54,037 nucleotides of DNA, taken from assembly GCA_016218495.1 (NCBI GenBank), contig JACRDU010000128.1:1-54037 (forward strand), given 5' to 3'. The stretch comes from Elusimicrobiota bacterium (GTDB lineage Bacteria; Elusimicrobiota; Elusimicrobia; UBA1565). The notes under the pieces are model-generated. The model ran no database searches and was not told the origin of the DNA. It saw nothing but the letters and a program-made list of their open reading frames with translations. Shown in pieces: positions 49,404-54,037 of the stretch (positions within the stretch are counted from its first letter, which is position 1; each line of letters begins with the position of its first letter). The position numbers and the translations under genes were made by a program.

Positions 49404-49762
49404 GGCGGCCCCCCGGCACGGCCGTAGTCGTCGCTCAGGCGGACGATGTCGTCCTCGCCCAGGTAGTCGCCGAACTGCACCTCGATGATGACCAGGTCCA
49501 TGGCCCCGGGGTTGCTCAGGCGGTGGGCCGTGCCCACCGGGACGGTGATGACCCCTCCGGTCGGCACGGCTTGGTCCTTGCCGTCGAGGGTCACCAGGGC
49601 CGAGCCGTGCACGACGGTCCAGCGCTCGGCGCGCCGCGCGTGGGTCTGGTAGCTCAGGCGCTGGCCGGGACGGACCAGGATGCGCTTGACCTTGACCCCG
49701 GGCTCCTGGTGGAGCGTGTCCCAGCGGCCCCAGGGGCGCTCTTGGGAGAGGGGGTCGGGCAT
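49400..49762 (-). CDS. Cupin protein, mannose-6-phosphate isomerase type II-like
   Basis: A 120-residue single-domain cupin. It starts with RPWGRWDTLHQEPGVKVKRILVRPGQRLS, then THARRAERWTVVHGSALV and VPVGTAHRLSNPG, matching the C-terminal isomerase domain of bifunctional GDP-mannose pyrophosphorylase/phosphomannose isomerases. In the metal motif H-x-R-R-x-E the His and Glu are kept (HARRAE), as is the later His in GTAHR. It may isomerise mannose/fructose-6-phosphate or act as a small regulator; direct evidence is lacking. Co-translation with a transcarbamylase (ATGA) is odd and has no evident metabolic logic. Confidence 0.85.
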   Translation of the reverse strand: MPDPLSQERPWGRWDTLHQEPGVKVKRILVRPGQRLSYQTHARRAERWTVVHGSALVTLDGKDQAVPTGGVITVPVGTAHRLSNPGAMDLVIIEVQFGDYLGEDDIVRLSDDYGRAGGPP

Positions 49763-49768
49763 GCCGGG

Positions 49769-49774
49769 ATTCTA
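49769..49774 (-). promoter_or_regulatory. -10-like TAGAAT before the cupin gene
   Basis: TAGAAT ends exactly 7 bases before ATG 49762 and the gene has no Shine-Dalgarno sequence. No convincing -35 is seen. It fits the leaderless spacing found at other genes here. Confidence 0.4.
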
Positions 49775-49781
49775 CTAAACG

Positions 49782-51071
49782 CTACTGCGGGATGAGCCCG
49801 TCGAAGCGGGGGGCCGTGGTGGACCCGGAGCCTTGGTTCTCGCTGCCCGCGTTAGTGTTCGTGTGGGTGAATGAGGCCTGAGCTTGATGGGCGGCGTTCC
49901 CGTTGAAGTTCTGGATGTCGATGACGGTCGAGTTCGTGATTCCGGCGCTGGACTCCGTTATCGAGATCCTCGCGGGAGCGTCGCCCGTGCCCCAGTACGT
50001 GGTCGGGATGTTGATGGTCTCGTTGACGGAGACGCCCCCTATCGTGTCGGTGTCGTTGACGGAGATGGCGGAGCCGAGCCCTCCGACCGTGGCCGCGCCG
50101 AAGTCGATGTTCATCTGCAGCTGCATCGACCCCGCGTTGTTGTTGGCGCAGGTGCTGTTGGCGCAGGTGGAGAGGTTCCAGGGGGCCGAATTGATGAAGT
50201 AGTGCGCCTGGCCCGACGGGATGGTGCGGAGGTTGTCCCAGGTCGCGACGCCGTCCCGGATGCCCCCGGTGGTCTGGATGGCTTGGATAGCGCTCTCCGT
50301 GCCGGGGCCCCCGGAGGCGGCGACGTCCGAGGCTGAGATGGCATTTTCCCCGCCGAGCGCGGTGCTTTCGCCCGACTCATCGGCGGCGCTCTCATCCATG
50401 GAGCCGGCCGCGGCCGTCTCGCCGCCGCCGGAGCCCGAGGCGGAGCCTCCGGCGTCCAGGCTGGCCAGGTCGGCGGGGGTCAGGGTGAAGGGGGGGGATG
50501 GAGGCTCGCCGGGGAGGATGACGGTGCCCGTGCCGGGTCGGTCCAGGTCGACCGAGCCTTCGCCGTTCGTGACGGTCACGGCGCCGGGCCTCTCGTCGGC
50601 GTTGTTGCCGGGCCCTGGTCCGAGGAGGGCCACCAAAGTCCGGTCGCCGTCGACGCTGCCGCCGGCGATGGTGCCGCGGATGCCGATGGTCCCCGAGGGG
50701 GTCTTCACCTTGATGTCGGGGTTCCGGCGGGCGGTCTTGCCGGTGACGAGGCGGAACACGCCCTTGAGGACCTCGGCGCGCACCTTGCCGGCGTCGGTGA
50801 AGGGGTCGTAGACGAACTCGTCGAGCACGACCTTGCTGTTCGGACCGACCGTGAAGACGGTTTCGTCGAGCAGCATCGCCTGCATGCGGCCCTTCGCGTC
50901 GGTGGCGACGGCGTCCTTGTGGAATACGGTGTCGCCGCTCCTGAGGGCGCGGGGCTTGGCCTCCGTCGTGGCCGTCACGCCGCCCGAGACGCCGCCGGCC
51001 GCCCCGATGCGCACGGGGGCGGCGTGGGAGGCCGCCGCCGCGGCCAGCAGCAGGGCGGCTATGGAGGTCAC
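49782..51071 (-). CDS. Secreted FecR-domain protein with beta-rich C-terminus (paralogue 2)
   Basis: GTG 51071 overlaps the stop of the preceding paralogue (GTGA) and gives signal peptide VTSIAALLLAAAAASHA; ATG 51095 would lie inside that gene. The 429-residue product has a FecR domain at about residues 20-155 (DTVFHKDAVATDAKGRMQAM, VFTVGPNSKVVLDEFVYDP, VRAEVLKGVFRLVTGK, VKTPSGTIGIRGT). A Gly/Ser/Glu-rich linker (about 195-250) and a beta-rich C-terminal part with MQLQMNIDFGAATVGGLGS follow. No lipobox and no membrane anchor are present, so this is not a sigma-regulator FecR. With the upstream Slam-like barrel it is a candidate surface-exported cargo. Confidence 0.83.
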   Translation of the reverse strand: MTSIAALLLAAAAASHAAPVRIGAAGGVSGGVTATTEAKPRALRSGDTVFHKDAVATDAKGRMQAMLLDETVFTVGPNSKVVLDEFVYDPFTDAGKVRAEVLKGVFRLVTGKTARRNPDIKVKTPSGTIGIRGTIAGGSVDGDRTLVALLGPGPGNNADERPGAVTVTNGEGSVDLDRPGTGTVILPGEPPSPPFTLTPADLASLDAGGSASGSGGGETAAAGSMDESAADESGESTALGGENAISASDVAASGGPGTESAIQAIQTTGGIRDGVATWDNLRTIPSGQAHYFINSAPWNLSTCANSTCANNNAGSMQLQMNIDFGAATVGGLGSAISVNDTDTIGGVSVNETINIPTTYWGTGDAPARISITESSAGITNSTVIDIQNFNGNAAHQAQASFTHTNTNAGSENQGSGSTTAPRFDGLIPQ

Positions 51072-52444
51072 GGCGGGCAGGACCCCGAGATGCACGGGGA
51101 GGTCACGGCCCCGGTGGCCGTGGCCGGCCCGTTGGTGTATTGCAGGTTGCCGGTCACCGAGTGGCCCCCGCTACCGAAGGCGAATCCGCTGCCGTTGAAG
51201 TTCGGGTCGCTGCCGCTGTAATTCGTCCCTTGGACCATCTTCGCCTCGCCGCTGAGGGCGGCGAAGCTGGTCAGGGGGATGTTGGAGCCGGGCGTCTCCG
51301 CGCTGATGAGGAGCGGCCCGCCGGTGAAGGCGAAGTGGGACGAGGTGCCCCCTCCTCCCAACTCCTTCGTCCCCCAGTTCACATTGAAGTGGAGGGTGAA
51401 GGTCCCGGAGCCCCCCGTGGAGCAGGCGCCGCCGGAGCAGCTGTAGCTGCCGCTGCCGCTGTAGAACCCCGAGCCGCTCTGCAGGGTCGCCCGGAGGTCC
51501 TCCCAGGAGAACGCCCCGCCGCCGGCCAGGATGGACTGCGAGCCGAAGACACTGGTCTCGGTGTTCTGGTTCTGGTCCTCGCTCAGGACGATGGTCTCGC
51601 CCGCGCCGGCTTGGCCTGCCGCGGTGTCCTGCCCAGAATCAGCGGACGCGGTTGCCTCATCGGACCCCCCGCCTGATGTCCCGGGAGCGCTGCCCGTCGT
51701 GTTGTTTTCGGACCCCCCGCCTGATGTCCCGGGAGCGCTGCCCGTCGTGTTGTTCGCGGTCGTCGCGGCGGCGTTGGACTGGCTCGGGGGAGGCGGCGGC
51801 GGGGTGGGGTCCAACTCCGCCATGGCCTCGGGGGACAGGGGGAAGGGCGGCGTCGGGGGCTGTCCTTCGCTGATGCGGGTGGCGTAGCCGGGCCGGTCGA
51901 TGGTGACCGACTCCCCGGCATTCTCGACGACCACCACACCGGGGCGCTCGTCGGCGTTGTTGTCGGCGCCCGGGCCGAGCAGGGCAATCAAGGACGAACC
52001 GTCGTCCTCGACCTTCCCTCCGACGATGGTGCCCCGGATGCCGAGGGTGCCGACGGGGAGCTTGATCTTGAGGTTCTCGGGATGGCGCCGGGCGGACTTC
52101 CCCGAGACCAGGCGGAAAATCCCCTTGGTCACCTCGGCGGTGACCTTGCCGGCGTCGGTGAAGGGGTCGTAGACGAACTCGTCGAGCGTGACCTTGCTCT
52201 TTGGGCCGACCGTGAAGATGGTCTCGTCGAGGAGCATCGCCTGCATGCGCCCCTGGGCGTCGGTGGTGACGGCGTCCTTGTGGAAGACCTGGGAGCCGCT
52301 GGCCAGGCTGCGCGCGGCGGCCTGGGGCGCTGCGGCGGTGACGCCGCCGCTGACGGCGCCGGCGGCCCCGATGCGCAGCAGTTCGGCTTGCGCGGGCGCG
52401 GCCAGGGCGAGGGAGGACAGGAGGACGATGGTATTCGCGTGCAT
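51068..52444 (-). CDS. Secreted FecR-domain protein with beta-rich C-terminus (paralogue 1)
   Basis: ATG 52444 is preceded by GAGGTGA five bases away; GTG 52453 lies upstream of that site. Signal peptide MHANTIVLLSSLALAAPAQA. The FecR domain (QVFHKDAVTTDAQGRMQAM, FTVGPKSKVTLDEFVYDP, GTLGIRGTIVGG) is very close to paralogue 2, and the same DNERPG-type segment (NNADERPGVVVVENA) follows. The linker has polyproline and two copies of a 16-residue unit. The C-terminal ~180 residues are Gly/Ser-rich strands: GTFTLHFNVNWGTKELGGGG, FAFTGGPLLISAETPG, GFAFGSGGHSVTGNLQY. These resemble the handle/barrel domains of Slam-dependent cargo such as TbpB or HpuA; resemblance only. Confidence 0.83.
   Translation of the reverse strand: MHANTIVLLSSLALAAPAQAELLRIGAAGAVSGGVTAAAPQAAARSLASGSQVFHKDAVTTDAQGRMQAMLLDETIFTVGPKSKVTLDEFVYDPFTDAGKVTAEVTKGIFRLVSGKSARRHPENLKIKLPVGTLGIRGTIVGGKVEDDGSSLIALLGPGADNNADERPGVVVVENAGESVTIDRPGYATRISEGQPPTPPFPLSPEAMAELDPTPPPPPPSQSNAAATTANNTTGSAPGTSGGGSENNTTGSAPGTSGGGSDEATASADSGQDTAAGQAGAGETIVLSEDQNQNTETSVFGSQSILAGGGAFSWEDLRATLQSGSGFYSGSGSYSCSGGACSTGGSGTFTLHFNVNWGTKELGGGGTSSHFAFTGGPLLISAETPGSNIPLTSFAALSGEAKMVQGTNYSGSDPNFNGSGFAFGSGGHSVTGNLQYTNGPATATGAVTSPCISGSCPP
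51661..51754. repeat. 48-bp tandem duplication in the linker of FecR paralogue 1
   Basis: Two copies of a 46-base identical block, period 48 bases (51661-51706 and 51709-51754), encode two NNTTGSAPGTSGGGS units. Identity at DNA level implies a recent duplication. Confidence 0.85.
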
Positions 52445-52454
52445 GGCGGTCACC

Positions 52455-53831
52455 TCAGTAGTCCCAGCGGTAGGTCAGCATGCCGTTCACCTTGTTGTTG
52501 GTGTAGGCGTAGTTTGTGATGTTCGAGTTCGCGTGCAGGTACTCGTAGGAGACGGTCAGCAACAGCGGCGCGAAGGGTTTGCCGAGGAAGCCCAGCGGCT
52601 GGCCGAAGGTCCAGGACACCCGGGTCTTGTCGTCTTTGCGCTCCTGGCGCGCGATGGCGAGCTCGGGGGCGGCGTAGCGGTCGAGGTCGACGTTGAGCCC
52701 GCTCAGGAGGAAGCGCCCCTTGCCGAGCAGCCAGGCGTGGGTCAGCCCGACGGTGTTGCGCTCGTAGGCGTTGTACATCTTGCGGGCGTCCTTCTGCTGG
52801 TAGCCCGTCTCCGCGGTAAGGCGCTGGGTCGGGGTCAGGGTGACGATGGCTCCGCCGCGCAGGGTGGACTCGTTGCCGGTGCGCTCGGTGGCGGTGGGGA
52901 TGTCGCTCGTGCGGATGTGGTCGTAGACCATGACCTGGCCCTGTCCGAACACGGCCAGGCGCTTGGAGAGGCGGCGTTCGACCCGCACGCGCCCGCCCCT
53001 GGTCCTGAGGTAGGTCTCCTCGGAGAGGCGCACGTGGTCGAAGACCAGGGCGGGGGTCACCGTGAGGCGCCCGGACTGGAACTCGGGGCCGGCCGAGAAC
53101 GAGTAGGCCTGCAGGTCCAGGGTGTTGACCGTGGTCTGCTCGGCCCGGTAGTAGGAGAGGTCCGCGACGAGGGCGCGCGCGAAGTTCCCGCGCAGGTCCC
53201 GGCGGATCCCGGCGGCCGCGAGGAACAGCACGCTGGTGTCGTCGGTGGCGCGGCCGGTGGTGAGGTTGACCGGCACGCCGCCGAAGAGGCGCTGGTTCGA
53301 GGACGGGCCGGCGTTGCGGTTGTCGTCGAACTGGTAGCCGACGCCGAGCGTCCCGTGCAGGTGCGTCAGGCGGGTCTTCTGGTCGACGAGCCTGATGTAC
53401 TCCTCGGCCTCGGCCTTGACCGCGCCGGAGGCCTGTCCCTTCACGATCTCGAGCTCGCGCCGGGCCTCGGGGAGGCTGTCGAGGCGGTAGAGCACGAGGG
53501 CGTAGGTCAGGCGCACGCGGGTTAGGGAGGGCTTCACCATCAGGATGCGCTCGAGGGTGGCCGAGGCGCCCTTGAGGTCGCCGCGCTCGACCTGGGCCTT
53601 CGCCCAGCGGTAGTTGAGGTCGACGTCGTCGGGCTTGGCGAGGACCATCTCGTAGGTGACGGCGCCGGCGTCCTCGACGGCGCGGCGGGCCTTGGCGTCC
53701 TGCGCGGCCGACTCCCCCTTCGAGCGGGCTTCAGCGGCCTGGGCGGCCTTCCGGGACTCCTCATCCAGGTCCTGCGGCCAGGCGGGTGCCGCGACGAGAA
53801 TGGTCAGAATCAGCGCCATCAGGTTCTTCAT
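52455..53831 (-). CDS. TPR plus outer-membrane beta-barrel protein, Slam/DUF560-like
   Basis: ATG 53831 starts signal peptide MKNLMALILTILVAAPAWP; the frame runs further upstream only through direct-repeat DNA. The 458-residue protein has a charged helical stretch, then TPR-like helices (residues about 55-155: VDLNYRWAKAQVERGDLKGASATLE, TRVRLTYALVLYRLDSLPEARRELE). After VDQKTRLTHLHGTLGVGYQFDDNRN comes a barrel of about 14 strands to the end (VNGMLTYRWDY). A periplasmic TPR domain joined to a C-terminal barrel is the Slam layout (surface lipoprotein assembly modifier, type XI secretion). The two FecR-type secreted proteins follow after 10 and -4 bases. Confidence 0.8.
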   Translation of the reverse strand: MKNLMALILTILVAAPAWPQDLDEESRKAAQAAEARSKGESAAQDAKARRAVEDAGAVTYEMVLAKPDDVDLNYRWAKAQVERGDLKGASATLERILMVKPSLTRVRLTYALVLYRLDSLPEARRELEIVKGQASGAVKAEAEEYIRLVDQKTRLTHLHGTLGVGYQFDDNRNAGPSSNQRLFGGVPVNLTTGRATDDTSVLFLAAAGIRRDLRGNFARALVADLSYYRAEQTTVNTLDLQAYSFSAGPEFQSGRLTVTPALVFDHVRLSEETYLRTRGGRVRVERRLSKRLAVFGQGQVMVYDHIRTSDIPTATERTGNESTLRGGAIVTLTPTQRLTAETGYQQKDARKMYNAYERNTVGLTHAWLLGKGRFLLSGLNVDLDRYAAPELAIARQERKDDKTRVSWTFGQPLGFLGKPFAPLLLTVSYEYLHANSNITNYAYTNNKVNGMLTYRWDY

Positions 53832-53905
53832 GGTTAACCCCTGCTCCTTAATAAAGAGTCCCGATGGTCCCAAATCAGGCGGGGACCGGTCAAGACGCAG
53901 ACTTG

Positions 53906-53961
53906 TCCAATACAGAATGAGCCTGAAATCCGGGCGATTCCAACACAGAATGAGCCTGAAA
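53906..53961. repeat. Two 23-bp direct repeats, 33 bp apart, upstream of the Slam-like gene
   Basis: 53906-53928 and 53939-53961 match at 22 of 23 positions (TCCAA(T/C)ACAGAATGAGC...). A 33-base period is about three helical turns, as for paired activator sites. They lie 75-130 bases upstream of the start codon, where no good sigma70 promoter is visible. Confidence 0.7.
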
Positions 53962-53989
53962 GAGGCACGGCGGAGGGCCCCCAAAGGAT

Positions 53990-54016
53990 CGAGCGAACCC
54001 CGCGGGGGTCCGCTCG
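53990..54016. terminator. GC-rich hairpin, possible terminator of a gene beyond the window
   Basis: Bases 53990-54001 and 54005-54016 pair at 11 of 12 positions around GCG. On the minus strand ATCCTTT follows, so it may end transcription of a minus-strand gene to the right. The remainder to 54037 shows nothing else. Confidence 0.4.
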
Positions 54017-54037
54017 GGGTCGGCGCTACCCGCGCCG

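Noticed and set aside
52455-53984. Longer start of the Slam-like gene at 53984
   Set aside because: The extra N-terminus translates the direct repeats and would bury the signal peptide that begins at 53831.
1-54037. tRNA, rRNA, riboswitch or CRISPR elements
   Set aside because: I found no cloverleaf-like gene, no spaced repeat array and no intergenic space large enough for a typical riboswitch.

Overview
The window is GC-rich DNA with almost no non-coding space; no stretch longer than about 125 bases lacks a gene. Lipid A acyltransferase (LpxL-like), porins, Wza/Wzc-type export proteins and several beta-barrel proteins indicate a Gram-negative bacterium with an outer membrane. Start and stop codons of neighbours commonly overlap as ATGA or GTGA. 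Sigma70-type promoters are readable (one is a perfect TTGACA-17-TATAAT), and several put the predicted transcription start on or next to the start codon. Elusimicrobiota or another little-cultured Gram-negative phylum would fit, but the phylum cannot be fixed from the sequence alone. I saw no rRNA, tRNA, CRISPR array, transposase or integrase.

Left part (1-17.4 kb). A thiol-redox group (DsbA-like, DUF255 thioredoxin-fold, DUF1207) enters from outside the window. It is followed by an organophosphate transporter with a HAD phosphatase, an orphan P-loop protein, an LpxL acyltransferase and a RhlE-type helicase. On the minus strand lies a six-gene unit reading fur-family regulator, apbE, porin, FMN-binding protein, 4-TM histidine-containing membrane protein, DUF3047. 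A perfect 19-bp palindrome sits on the fur promoter. This looks like a metal-responsive extracytoplasmic flavin electron-transfer module. Upstream are a second thiol operon (tlpA-dsbA) behind a cysteine-rich TetR regulator with a consensus promoter, and an SGNH/TPR membrane protein.

Central part (17.4-40.8 kb) is an exopolysaccharide/O-antigen locus with its own signalling front end. A leaderless Ser/Thr kinase gene starts a tightly packed plus-strand series: FHA-GAF-PAS histidine kinase, small secreted proteins, a degenerate HD-GYP-like protein, a large coiled-coil protein, a small membrane coiled-coil protein, Wza, a BY-kinase (Wzc), GT4, WecG/TagA and a WcaJ-type initiating transferase. 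Facing it are a Wzy-like polymerase/ligase and two GT4 enzymes, then VanZ-like, Wzx-like flippase, a receiver-only response regulator and a three-domain NTase/kinase/APH-fold protein. Two genes here (wzc-like, wzy-like) are broken by single frameshifts and a third pair (histidine kinase/DUF2279-like) is fused through a G8 tract. Long G tracts (8, 10 and 11 G) mark these places, so phase variation or assembly error must be considered.

Right part (40.8-54.0 kb), all minus strand. A six-gene operon runs aminotransferase, Cys-less DipZ-type thioredoxin, AI-2E-family permease, DEAD helicase, D-Ala-D-Ala dipeptidase, dipeptide epimerase. Next come a secreted barrel-like protein, a cupin/aspartate carbamoyltransferase pair, and a three-gene unit: TPR plus beta-barrel protein resembling Slam/DUF560, followed by two paralogous secreted FecR-domain proteins with beta-rich C-termini. 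That unit is a candidate type XI (Slam-like) secretion module, with paired 23-bp direct repeats upstream.
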